Assembly (NCBI GenBank): GCA_963972195.1
Contig: CAXATH010000007.1
Span: forward strand, 1 to 64,000
Length of the DNA stretch: 64,000 bases
DNA from: Litorimonas sp963972195
GTDB taxonomy: Bacteria > Pseudomonadota > Alphaproteobacteria > Caulobacterales > Maricaulaceae
Direction of reading: 5' to 3'
In this document: positions 8,294 to 16,457 of the stretch, one piece after another
Numbering within the stretch: the first letter of the stretch is position 1
Layout: each line of letters begins with the position of its first letter
The notes under the pieces: generated by a model
The model's input: the letters and a program-made list of their open reading frames with translations, nothing else
Database searches by the model: none
Told to the model about the DNA's origin: nothing
Position numbers and translations under genes: made by a program

Positions 8294-9859
8294 ATGTCGA
8301 TAAAAGCAAACTCCTCAACAAAACTTTTAAGGAAACCAAGTTTCCGACTTTACAATGGGGGCTTCTTTGTTGCTGTGACCGCAAGCATTCTTGCAGTATC
8401 AGCGCCTTTGGCCGCACAAGAGGCGAGCCAAGTCATCCCTGCCGTTCTTTCTGTAGACAATATCTCTCAGGCCCGTCTCGATTCCCTTCCCGCTGCAATT
8501 GATGAAATGGTAGAAGAACAGTTGGTCACAAGTGAAGTCGCCGGAGCTGTTGTGACTGTGGTGTATGACGGCAAAGTTTTTTATAAGAAGGGGTATGGAT
8601 TCAAAAATATAGAAGATGAAGTGCGGATTGATGCTGACGATACGTTGTTTCGTCCCGGATCAGTCTCCAAACTTTTTACTTGGGTTGCCTTAATGCAGCA
8701 AATTGAGGCTGGGAAAGTCGCTCTCGACGCCGATGTGAACGACTATATTGATTTCGAAATTCCAAGTAATGGATTTGAACCTATTAAAATAAGGGATCTG
8801 TTTTCCCACAGTCCGGGTATGAGTGATATCAGCGGTTTCATTTTCTATGACTCCAAAGAATTGATCCCATATAGCGAATGGATCAAATCAAGAGTACCCC
8901 GCCGTGTCTGGGCTCCGGGGGTCGAAACAGCTTATTCCAATTTCGGCGCTGCGCTCGCGGGATATATAGTCGAGCAAGTCTCTGGCGAACCCTTCGCCGA
9001 TTATACTGAAAAACATCTATTCAACCCTCTCGGGATGACGTCCACGACTTTTCGTGAGCCTCTAACGGGGGAGTTGAAGGAAAATATGGCAACCGGATAT
9101 AAAGTCGAAGACGGGGAGTTTGTAGCAAAGGGACCGGAATTTTTGAGCGTCGTCATGCCCGCTGGTTCAAACTCTGCGACTGGCGTGGATATGGCGCGTT
9201 TTATGTTGGCGATGCTAAATGGCGGCAAGCTTGATGGAGCCGAAATTTTGAAAGAGAGTTCAGTAGACTTTCTGCAAAGTAATTCGTTTTCCAATGCGCC
9301 CCACCTTCCGGGTATGGGGCACGGGTTTTTAATTGAACGAGACGAAAGTCCACGCCTTGTAGGTCACGCGGGCAATACCGTTGATTTTCATTCCGATCTT
9401 GTGATCGCTCCAGAGCTCGGTTTTGGATATTTCATTTCAATGTCCGGTGGCGAGGGAAGCTCCGATGCGCGCACCGAGCTTACCCAAGCGATTAAGGGGC
9501 ACATGTTTCCGCAGAAGCCGACTCCGCGCTGGGAAGGTCCCGAAGAAACAGCGCCACTTGGTCGTTATCGGTCTAACCGCCGGGATTATGCCAAAGCGCC
9601 CAATCCAGACTACGACGTAATCATTTCGCAAACTCCAAACGGTTTGGAAGTGAATGTCCACGATGAGACAGCTATTTGGGAGCCTATTGGTCCGCACTTA
9701 TATGAAAAAGTTACGGACGTTCCTGAAGGCGGGCCTTATGACCGATTAGAATTTTATGACACACCGAGAGGTGCAAGGCTCTCATTCGCGTCAACGCCTT
9801 ATACGAGTTATCATTACATCCCATCGGATACCGATAATGACGTAAAAAAAGAAGAATAA
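8294..9859 (+). CDS. Exported serine hydrolase, beta-lactamase class C fold
   Basis: A 521-residue member of the class C beta-lactamase/D-aminopeptidase family. It has an N-terminal export segment (about residues 20-43), the SxxK active-site motif SVSK at about residue 123 within RPGSVSKLFTW, a YxN motif in YSNFGAALAGY, and the third motif as HAGN. Family members hydrolyse D-amino-acid peptides, esters or beta-lactams in the periplasm. The frame is open back to 8210, but that lies upstream of the predicted transcript start at about 8263; ATG 8294 follows AAAGGCGG. It ends in an intrinsic terminator. With four relatives in this island, a peptidase or amidase role is more likely than antibiotic resistance. 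Confidence 0.88.
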   Translation: MSIKANSSTKLLRKPSFRLYNGGFFVAVTASILAVSAPLAAQEASQVIPAVLSVDNISQARLDSLPAAIDEMVEEQLVTSEVAGAVVTVVYDGKVFYKKGYGFKNIEDEVRIDADDTLFRPGSVSKLFTWVALMQQIEAGKVALDADVNDYIDFEIPSNGFEPIKIRDLFSHSPGMSDISGFIFYDSKELIPYSEWIKSRVPRRVWAPGVETAYSNFGAALAGYIVEQVSGEPFADYTEKHLFNPLGMTSTTFREPLTGELKENMATGYKVEDGEFVAKGPEFLSVVMPAGSNSATGVDMARFMLAMLNGGKLDGAEILKESSVDFLQSNSFSNAPHLPGMGHGFLIERDESPRLVGHAGNTVDFHSDLVIAPELGFGYFISMSGGEGSSDARTELTQAIKGHMFPQKPTPRWEGPEETAPLGRYRSNRRDYAKAPNPDYDVIISQTPNGLEVNVHDETAIWEPIGPHLYEKVTDVPEGGPYDRLEFYDTPRGARLSFASTPYTSYHYIPSDTDNDVKKEE

Positions 9860-9893
9860 CGTCGAATTATAAGTCTGGTCTATTCGACTTGAG

Positions 9894-9924
9894 GGGCAGT
9901 TTTCGAAAGGAAACTGCCCTTTTC
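9894..9924 (+). terminator. Intrinsic terminator after serine hydrolase
   Basis: GGGCAGTTT (9894-9902) pairs with AAACTGCCC (9911-9919) across a short loop and is followed by TTTTCT. It lies 34 bases after the stop codon. Confidence 0.85.
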
Positions 9925-10095
9925 TATTGTTGTCGTTACGTTTGAAGAAGGTGCGATAGCCCCGAGTTCGGATATCGTCAGAAGAGGGGGAGAGGGTTTT
10001 CATCCATCCGCCTCATAAGCTCAATCCCAATGTATGGCGCGCTGGGCTTAAAGTGATTTAGCGCTTTGAATATCCAAAGCTCAGTCTAACTTGTC

Positions 10096-10137
10096 TCCGC
10101 TAGCTTTTGCGTAAAAGGGATAACAAAAGCTAGCGGA
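10096..10137 (-). terminator. 14-bp perfect inverted repeat after minus-strand serine hydrolase
   Basis: TCCGCTAGCTTTTG (10096-10109) and its exact complement CAAAAGCTAGCGGA (10124-10137) flank a 14-base loop. It lies 18 bases beyond the stop of the 10156-12141 gene and is the likely transcript end for that gene, although no T run follows on that strand. Confidence 0.6.
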
Positions 10138-10155
10138 AGACGCTCCGAAAGTGTT

Positions 10156-12141
10156 CTATTGAACTTCGGTATAAACGTATTCATTTTGTGCGTCACGAAC
10201 TGTGAGTGTCCGTTTGCCGTCTGAGTTCCCTATAAGTGCATCCAAACCAATGGCTCCTGGAGCGGCGGATACAATTGTGATGCTTCCATCAGGATTAGTT
10301 TTCGTGGCGATGGGGCCTTCTACGAAACCGGCTTCGATCCATTTTGTATCGTCACGCTCCGTTATCGTGATCGTACCGACCCCCGGACTTTCATATTTCG
10401 ACGCTAAATTTGATAAGACATCTTCATCGCCCGGCACAGTTAATTCTGATCGTTTCTTTTCGGCTTGCGCTATGATGCGTTTCGCGGCGATTTGAATTTC
10501 TTCTGCGGCTTTAGGTTCACCGTCATACAATACTTCAAAAAGTTTACGGAAAAAAGGACCTATCATCGCCGCGCCGCTGTCAGCATTTGTCAGGATAACA
10601 GCCCCGACATTTTGTTCCGGTAAGGCAATGAAATTGCTACGGTAGCCCAGTAATGTTCCTCCGTGGGTTACGACTGGAACGCCCCATTCAAGATTATTAA
10701 ATAGTCCCATTCCGTACCAGCTGTCTTCCCCTACTTCTACGCCGCGTTCACGTCGCTTCAAAAGGTTTTCTTCGCTAACAATCCGTTCTCCTTCAGGGCT
10801 AAGGCCTTTGGATAATTCAAGCTGGACGTAGCGCGCCATATCAGCCGTTGTAGACCATGCTCCTCCGGCGGGTCGGTGAGGCAAGACCGTAAAGTTAAAG
10901 TCGTTCGGGATTTCTGTGACTTGCCCGTTAATATTTAAGCCATGGGGCCGCGCCCAATTACCGCTCATGCCTTTGCTGTTGTCAAATGTCGTGTCGGGCA
11001 TGCCAAGTGGTTCGAATATTCGGTCTTCCATTGCGCGATCAAAGGCGGCACCTACCTCCATTTCGGGATAGGCAAGTGCGCCGCCAAGATATCCGGCTGC
11101 AGAGGCCATTAAATTATTATATTGGAAGAGCGCTCCAAAGTCGCTGGTCGGTTGTGACTCTGAAAGCTGCCGGAAAGTATCGGTCGCAGGTGCGCCGGAG
11201 TCCGCCAAAATGAAAATATAGTCTTTCCGGGGAAGACCAGTGCAAGCGCAAACAAGGTGCCGAACCCGCGTGGCTTGGGTGGTGGCATCACTTCCAAGCT
11301 GGAAAGATGGATAAAGCTCCACGACGGGCTGTTCCCAGTTGAGCATATCGTCATCTGCAAGAGTTGAAAGAAGGAGTGTCGCCATCCCTTTGGTATTTGA
11401 GGCAATCATGAATTTTGTATGTTCATCAACCGGGGTAGGGGAACCGAGTTTGCGTACACCCACCCCGCCTTGCCAGACAACTTTACCGTCATCAATCAGC
11501 GCAATCCCAACGCCGGGAACGTCGAGAGCCTCGGCGGATTTCTCAACAAAATCGCGGAGGACCTCAATTCTCTCGGGAGTCAATTTATGCGGTGTTTTTC
11601 CTGCAAACGTTTCAGCCTGGTAGTCGGCGGGTTGTAGGCTTTGTTGTAAGGTAGATAAAGCCGCGGATCGTTTGTTCACTGTGGCATTTGCGCCGTCTAT
11701 AATCAAAACTGTCCATTCTTTACCCTGTCTCATGGCAAGAGCGGAGACCGTCATTTTCTCAGCGGGTGAAGTTTCATAAGAGATAGAGACACGCTCATCC
11801 CAACCCTTGCCCGGGTTTCCGGGAGATATCAGGCGCACGTCTCGTTCGTCTGTTTCAGGTTTGTGAGTGGACCAAGCTGTAGAAGCCGCCGCGCGGGCAT
11901 CTTTTACTTTCCCCACTCTAACGATCGTTGCAGTTAAATCGTTTTCAGGTGAAATAAATCTCTCGGAAGAGTCCTTTGAGAGGGCTTCCCAATTTTCTGG
12001 TTGAGTATAACTCACCCCAAGTGACGCGGAGTCAGCGAAAGCCGGAGCTTGGAAGGCAAGAGCAGAGCAACACATTAAGCCTATCGCCAGGCTTTTGATT
12101 TTTAACAGTCTCTTAGGTTGAAACGTCATTTGCATTTGCAT
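10156..12141 (-). CDS. Exported serine hydrolase with extra N-terminal domain
   Basis: A protein of about 660 residues with a signal peptide ending near APAFADS. Residues 40-190 form an extra domain I do not recognise. The beta-lactamase-like domain follows, with SxxK as SNTK (Ser about 248), YxN as YNN in FQYNNLMASAAGY, and HGGT late in the domain (THGGTLLGY). A C-terminal beta-rich tail of about 90 residues resembles the DUF3471-like tails of this family. Three in-frame ATGs (12141, 12135, 12129) follow GAGGAG; 12135 has the best spacing. It is probably periplasmic and acts on peptides or esters. It is more distant from the other four hydrolases here, which lack the N-terminal domain. Confidence 0.87.
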   Translation of the reverse strand: MQMQMTFQPKRLLKIKSLAIGLMCCSALAFQAPAFADSASLGVSYTQPENWEALSKDSSERFISPENDLTATIVRVGKVKDARAAASTAWSTHKPETDERDVRLISPGNPGKGWDERVSISYETSPAEKMTVSALAMRQGKEWTVLIIDGANATVNKRSAALSTLQQSLQPADYQAETFAGKTPHKLTPERIEVLRDFVEKSAEALDVPGVGIALIDDGKVVWQGGVGVRKLGSPTPVDEHTKFMIASNTKGMATLLLSTLADDDMLNWEQPVVELYPSFQLGSDATTQATRVRHLVCACTGLPRKDYIFILADSGAPATDTFRQLSESQPTSDFGALFQYNNLMASAAGYLGGALAYPEMEVGAAFDRAMEDRIFEPLGMPDTTFDNSKGMSGNWARPHGLNINGQVTEIPNDFNFTVLPHRPAGGAWSTTADMARYVQLELSKGLSPEGERIVSEENLLKRRERGVEVGEDSWYGMGLFNNLEWGVPVVTHGGTLLGYRSNFIALPEQNVGAVILTNADSGAAMIGPFFRKLFEVLYDGEPKAAEEIQIAAKRIIAQAEKKRSELTVPGDEDVLSNLASKYESPGVGTITITERDDTKWIEAGFVEGPIATKTNPDGSITIVSAAPGAIGLDALIGNSDGKRTLTVRDAQNEYVYTEVQ

Positions 12142-12601
12142 TCTCCTCTACGGTCAAATTGTCTGAAGATTTCCTGATTTTTTATTGCAGAAATTTTTCT
12201 ATTTCTTATCCAGTACGGACAAGAAGTGCCATAATTTTCTGATTGGGACAAGTATTTCTTATTAAATGTGTCTATTTTCATTCTATTAAGTTTCTGAGTG
12301 AACGGCTGAGAGATAATGCCGACGGTTAATGTAGGGGGAGAACCCAATCAGGGGCTTAGTGTATTTTGCCTGAGCCTACCTTCGGGTGTTCCAAAAGATG
12401 TTGTGAAGAAGACCCTTGAATTGAAGTCCTAATTCTGAGCCGGATGACCTGTCTTCATCGCGGGAAATGTAAGGACATTTGGATTAATGGGGAGAACCAC
12501 ATGGAGCAAAAATATGACGGCTAAGATTTCGTATTCAGCTTATGTGCTAATCCGTTGTGTATTCAGAGTAGTTGAAAGCACGTCCCGATTTTCTCGTTAG
12601 G
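12142..12601. other. Intergenic region with weak operator-like sites
   Basis: 460 bases upstream of the minus-strand serine hydrolase. TTCTGATTGGGA at 12237-12248 matches the island operator at 10 of 12 bases, and TAGACA (minus strand, 12269-12274) lies upstream at promoter-like distance; TCCTGATTTTTT at 12172-12183 is a half-match. An open frame of 37 codons at 12487-12600 has no clear ribosome-binding site and looks accidental. Nothing else is evident. Confidence 0.45.
12237..12248 (-). promoter_or_regulatory. Possible weak operator for serine hydrolase 10156-12141
   Basis: TTCTGATTGGGA differs from TCCTGATTAGGA at two positions and sits about 100 bases upstream of the gene. A TAGACA box lies 20 bases upstream on the minus strand. 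The -10 is poor, so this is a tentative sixth site. Confidence 0.35.
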
Positions 12602-14302
12602 CTAATTCGATTGAAATCCGCCCGCGCGAATGACCTGGCCTGCGAGCACTTTCCGATAGTCTTCCCCGTCGATTGCAATTTCGCCATTGACTAGAACATT
12701 TGTAATGCCCTCAGGGTATAGGGTTGGATTTTCCCAGTCCGCGCGATCTTGGAGGGATTCTAAGTCGAAGATGACGATATCAGCCCACATACCTTTTCGG
12801 ATTAATCCTCTGCCATCCAAGCCTAATCGGGACGCCGGCCAGGACGTCATTTTTCGAATGGCGTCGGGCAGAGTAAGCACACTGTCTTCTCTCACATATT
12901 TGGCAATTATTCTTGGAAAGGTTCCATAGGATCGGGGATGCGGGAGTCCGAGATCATCGCTCAAGCTGCCTTCTTTGGCGGAGCCGGCATCACTTCCAAT
13001 ACTTGCCCAAGGGTAGCTTATGGCCCTTGCTACATCATCTTCGCTCATCATGAAGAAGAGGGCATAAGCGCGTTTGGGTAGCGCGCTTAGGGTGATGTCC
13101 CAAGCGGCATCAGCCGGATCGCGGTCCAGTTCCTCCCCAATGGTCACCAAGTTCATCCCGTTAAATTGCTTATACTCTTCAGAGTTGGCGTTTGCGAGAA
13201 CAACATTCTCCCATCCTCCCGAAGCTCTGACTAAGCTCTGCCATCCCTCCAGCCCTGCTAAGGTCTCTTTTTTCAATTGAGCGCGCATTTTTGGATCAGC
13301 TAGGATTTTAAAACCTTTTTCTGAGCCTTTCTTGAAAATCCAAGAAGGAGCTGTTGCCTCTAATCCTGTCCCGCCGGCCGTATAGGGATATACGTCAACG
13401 GCGATGTCCACGCCCCGCTGCCGGGCGTCATCAATAACCTGGCCGGCGTCTTTCATGAGTGTGCCCCATCCAGGTTGATAAGCAGCTTTCAGATGAAATA
13501 TTTCTACGGGGATACCGCTCTCCTCACCGATCTGAATGGCTTCTTCCACTGCCGAAAGAAGTCCCTCTGACTCATCGCGAATGTGACTTGCATAAATTCC
13601 ATCATACTCAGCCGCAATTCGAGACATAGCAATGAGTTCGTCCGTCGTATGGAAGGCAGAAGGAGGGTAAATTAGTGCCGTCGTTATACCGAGAGCTCCG
13701 TTCTTCATGGCAGTTGCAACCAGCTCATTCATAGCTGCGAGTTGAACTTCAGTTGGGGCACCTTGTACATCCCCCATGACCGCAACACGGGCCTGTGTGG
13801 CGGAATAATAGCTGGCAAAGTTAACCCCAATTTTACTCGTTTCTAAATCTTTGAAGTAAGATGGAATTTTTTCGGCTGAGACAGGAAATCCACCTTCTCC
13901 TGCAACAACAGTTGTCACGCCCATACGCAATTTATTCTCGGCGCGGCCGCTTTCTAAAAAAGTGCTGCCTGATTGATCCATAGAGTCGATCCATCCGGGG
14001 GAAACATAAAGTCCAGCTGCATCAATTTCTTTCTTCCCAGACTTCTGGATTTTGCCAACCTCGACAATTTTTTTATCTTTTATACCGATGTCAGCTTTGA
14101 ACCATGGATTCCCGGACCCATCAAGAACGCGTCCGTTACGGATGACTATATCATATTCATTTGCAGCCGATGAGACGAAACTCAAAGAAAGTGTTCCAAG
14201 AGCGAGTATGAGCAGAGCTAAAAGCCGAGCCGCCAAATAGCCAAACCGTTTGTTAATTCGTTTGCCTTGTAGGTTGCCCGAGTCTGAAAAAGTGGCTGCC
14301 AT
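12602..14302 (-). CDS. Exported N-acyl-D-amino-acid deacylase homologue (amidohydrolase superfamily)
   Basis: A 566-residue D-aminoacylase-type protein. An export segment (residues about 22-46, ending VSSAANE) precedes the beta-sandwich start YDIVIRNGRVLDGSGNPW. The barrel shows ASHIRDES and EIFHLK, which carry the two histidines of the beta metal site, and GSDAGSAKEG with the catalytic Asp. The usual HxH after strand 1 is absent (PGWIDSMDQSG) and the bridging Cys position reads TVVAGEGG. Known D-aminoacylases release free D-amino acids from N-acyl forms. The frame is open to 14410, but ATG 14302 is preceded by GGGAGGG. It follows the dgcA-like gene by 67 bases and is probably in its operon. 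Confidence 0.85.
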   Translation of the reverse strand: MAATFSDSGNLQGKRINKRFGYLAARLLALLILALGTLSLSFVSSAANEYDIVIRNGRVLDGSGNPWFKADIGIKDKKIVEVGKIQKSGKKEIDAAGLYVSPGWIDSMDQSGSTFLESGRAENKLRMGVTTVVAGEGGFPVSAEKIPSYFKDLETSKIGVNFASYYSATQARVAVMGDVQGAPTEVQLAAMNELVATAMKNGALGITTALIYPPSAFHTTDELIAMSRIAAEYDGIYASHIRDESEGLLSAVEEAIQIGEESGIPVEIFHLKAAYQPGWGTLMKDAGQVIDDARQRGVDIAVDVYPYTAGGTGLEATAPSWIFKKGSEKGFKILADPKMRAQLKKETLAGLEGWQSLVRASGGWENVVLANANSEEYKQFNGMNLVTIGEELDRDPADAAWDITLSALPKRAYALFFMMSEDDVARAISYPWASIGSDAGSAKEGSLSDDLGLPHPRSYGTFPRIIAKYVREDSVLTLPDAIRKMTSWPASRLGLDGRGLIRKGMWADIVIFDLESLQDRADWENPTLYPEGITNVLVNGEIAIDGEDYRKVLAGQVIRAGGFQSN

Positions 14303-14369
14303 GAAACCCTCCCTAATTTTTGTACCTAGCGTCTTGATGAGAATGAGATACGGTTTAATTGTTTTCCGG

Positions 14370-15371
14370 TTATTCGGGCGCTCCCCACATAGAGAGCGGG
14401 CACAATACATTTCCGTTTTCGTATTTCACGGAAGGCACCCGGTCTTGTGCCAGAAATGTAGGACCATCAAGATCTACAATATCACAAATTTGCCCGAGAA
14501 TGTATGACGGAGCCATAGCTAAGCTGGTTCCCATCATATTACCGACCATGACGCCTAAACCAAGTTCGCGGGCCCGTTTTTCTATTTTCAGTGCTTCCGT
14601 CAAGCCGCCGCATTTATCTAATTTGATGTTCACTATGTCGAACCGTCCCACTAAGCTCTCAACGTCTTTTAGTGACAAGGCGCTTTCATCCGCCGCGGTC
14701 GGTATTGGGCGATCGAGACCTTCCATATCCGATTCACGGCCCGTAGCGAGAGGCTGCTCAAGCATCGCAATGGAATTGACCAAAAGGGTTTCGTATAGGG
14801 CAGGGAGATCAGTCACTGGATAACCCTGATTGGCGTCAACACCAATCCAACATTTAGGGCGGGCCTGTCTCACAGCTTTAAGGCGCTCCGCGTCCAGCGC
14901 GACTTCACCCGTCAGCTTAAGCTTCAAGGCGGTCGCCGTCGCCATTTCAACCGCGTCCTCCGCCATTTTCTCAGGTGTGTCAGCCCCAATCGTTAGCGTC
15001 GTTTTCAAAGCTTGAGGCGTTTTTATATTCGCGAGTTTCCAAACGGGCGTTGAACTAATTTTGGCTTCTAAATCCCAGAATGCGCAATCCAATGCATTTC
15101 GGGCCCCGCCGGGCGGAAGCAAGTTTTGCAGCTCCTGACGCGTGGCTCCGTTTTCGATGGCAGCGCGAACGCCCTCAATTGTCGCGACCATTTCGGCAGC
15201 GCCTTCATTGTTGTAATATACACCTGCGGCTTCGCCTCTTCCGCAATGGCTTTCTGTTCGCAATTCGGCAACGAGTACAGTGGTTTTAATAAACTCATGT
15301 CCCGATATCCGGAATGGCTTTTTGTAAGGAAATTCTTCCAGTTGAATGTTTAGAGATAGTTTGTCGTACAT
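14370..15371 (-). CDS. dgcA: DgcA-like racemase / dipeptide epimerase (enolase superfamily), copy 1
   Basis: A 333-residue enolase-superfamily protein of the dipeptide-epimerase group. The catalytic KxK is in LKLKLTG, the metal ligands are Asp in VDANQGY, Glu in LEQPL and Asp in AADES, and the second base is in NIKLDKCGG. Relatives interconvert L-Ala-D/L-Glu; in marine proteobacteria the DgcA branch racemises N-acetyl-D-glutamate to N-acetyl-L-glutamate after DgcN acetylates D-Glu. DUF1611/DgcN homologues at 18.5 and 32.5 kb favour DgcA. The start is ATG 15371 (MYDKLSLN); the frame extends to 15443 but that would lie upstream of the predicted transcript. Cytoplasmic. Confidence 0.85.
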   Translation of the reverse strand: MYDKLSLNIQLEEFPYKKPFRISGHEFIKTTVLVAELRTESHCGRGEAAGVYYNNEGAAEMVATIEGVRAAIENGATRQELQNLLPPGGARNALDCAFWDLEAKISSTPVWKLANIKTPQALKTTLTIGADTPEKMAEDAVEMATATALKLKLTGEVALDAERLKAVRQARPKCWIGVDANQGYPVTDLPALYETLLVNSIAMLEQPLATGRESDMEGLDRPIPTAADESALSLKDVESLVGRFDIVNIKLDKCGGLTEALKIEKRARELGLGVMVGNMMGTSLAMAPSYILGQICDIVDLDGPTFLAQDRVPSVKYENGNVLCPLSMWGAPE

Positions 15372-15445
15372 GTCTTTTCCAATTATTCGTTGTGTCGAGA
15401 TATTTAAATGCGCTAGGGTACGAATAGGCAATATTCCAAACATTG

Positions 15446-15486
15446 TCCTGATTAGGTTAAAATGAGTACAAATAGAAAAATGTCAA
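15446..15486 (-). promoter_or_regulatory. Promoter with TCCTGATTAGGT operator, before dgcA copy 1
   Basis: On the minus strand TTGACA (15481-15486), 17 bases, ATTTTA (15458-15463), then ACCTAATCAGGA (15446-15457). It lies in the gap between the divergent dgcA-like and XRE-cupin genes and could also control the regulator itself. Confidence 0.7.
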
Positions 15487-15511
15487 CCGATGAAACCGTC
15501 CGCGAGTCCTT

Positions 15512-16138
15512 ATGAGTAAGCAGCAAGTGACTTTGGGTCAGATTATTCGGGGGATTCGGACGGACAATAAGTGGACGTTAAAGGAAATGAGTTCGAAAAC
15601 CGGTATTCCGGTTTCGACTTTGTCCAAGGTTGAGCATGATCGACTCACACTGACATACGACAAGCTTCAGCAATTGAGCTTGCGCTTAAATATCCGAATG
15701 TCCGATTTATTTGCGGAAAACGAGCCCACGTCTCAAAAGCCTATCATGGCGCGGCGCAGCCTCGGCACGTCTGAAGACGCGTTTCAGGTGAAAACAGACA
15801 ATTACGATTATTACTATCTCTGTACGGAATTACGCCGGAAACGCATGATTCCTATACTGACAAGAGTTCGGGCAAAAAGCGTAGAGCAATTCGGCGCTTT
15901 GGAACAACATCAGGGAGAAGAGTTCATATACGTTATCGAGGGAAGTATTGAGGTTCATACAGACTTTTACGACGTCATGACCCTAGATGCGGGCCAATCT
16001 GTCTACCTCGATTCAACGATGGGGCACGCCTATATTGTTGCTGAAGGGTGTGACGAGGCGCTGATTATTGGTGTATGTTCAAGCGAAGAAGAGGGATTGA
16101 TGGATTCGCTTGTAAATATGAACGGGCTTGGAATTTAA
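15512..16138 (+). CDS. XRE-family regulator with C-terminal cupin
   Basis: A 208-residue two-domain regulator. Residues 8-65 form an XRE helix-turn-helix (LKEMSSKTGIPVSTLSKVEH is the HTH). Residues about 130-205 form a cupin sensor with the HQGEEFIYVIEGSIEV and MGHAYIV motifs. Such proteins bind short palindromes and sense small metabolites, often amino acids. Its gene is divergent from dgcA copy 1 and sits centrally among promoters carrying TCCTGATTAGGA, so it is the best candidate for binding that site. It may repress them by blocking the -10 region. This link is inferred from position and has not been shown. Confidence 0.88.
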   Translation: MSKQQVTLGQIIRGIRTDNKWTLKEMSSKTGIPVSTLSKVEHDRLTLTYDKLQQLSLRLNIRMSDLFAENEPTSQKPIMARRSLGTSEDAFQVKTDNYDYYYLCTELRRKRMIPILTRVRAKSVEQFGALEQHQGEEFIYVIEGSIEVHTDFYDVMTLDAGQSVYLDSTMGHAYIVAEGCDEALIIGVCSSEEEGLMDSLVNMNGLGI

Positions 16139-16457
16139 CCCCCATTTTCTATCGACCCTATCTACTTAGACAATGTATTCCCTGGCTCTCTTCGCTCGGG
16201 ACAAAGAGTGAAACGATCCGTGCGCAATTGGTGAATTCTACTGAATATTTATGAAAGACAGCCGGGGATCAGGCCTTATTCGTCTAGCTTGCTTTCCTAT
16301 TTGCACACCATCTTCATCCTTAAGCCCAAACCCCAAATCCTATTCCCTTCCTAATAATCTTTTTCGTGTTGACATAGTCCCAATTGGAGCCAATATGTCC
16401 TGAATAGAGAAATACGGGGTGCCCCCGGTGTTGGTTCTCGGGTGAGGGGGATTTGGA
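16139..16457. other. Intergenic region containing the serine hydrolase promoter
   Basis: 319 bases between the XRE-cupin gene and the next serine hydrolase. Besides the promoter/operator at 16369-16409, TCCTAATAATCT at 16349-16360 is an imperfect half-site in the opposite orientation. No gene or terminator hairpin was found. Confidence 0.5.
16369..16409 (+). promoter_or_regulatory. Promoter with TCCTGAATAGAG operator, before serine hydrolase-dgcN operon
   Basis: TTGACA at 16369-16374, a 17-base spacer, AATATG at 16392-16397, immediately followed by TCCTGAATAGAG at 16398-16409. The layout matches the other island promoters base for base in spacing. Confidence 0.7.

Noticed and set aside
12344..12354. 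CCAATCAGGGG, similar to the complement of the island operator
   Set aside because: Only part of one arm matches and no promoter boxes are in register.
12487..12600. A 37-codon open frame in the gap before the deacylase gene
   Set aside because: No clear ribosome-binding site and no membrane or domain pattern; likely chance.
14359..14823. A 154-codon open frame on the plus strand
   Set aside because: Antisense to dgcA copy 1; the composition is Ser/Pro/Arg-rich shadow sequence.
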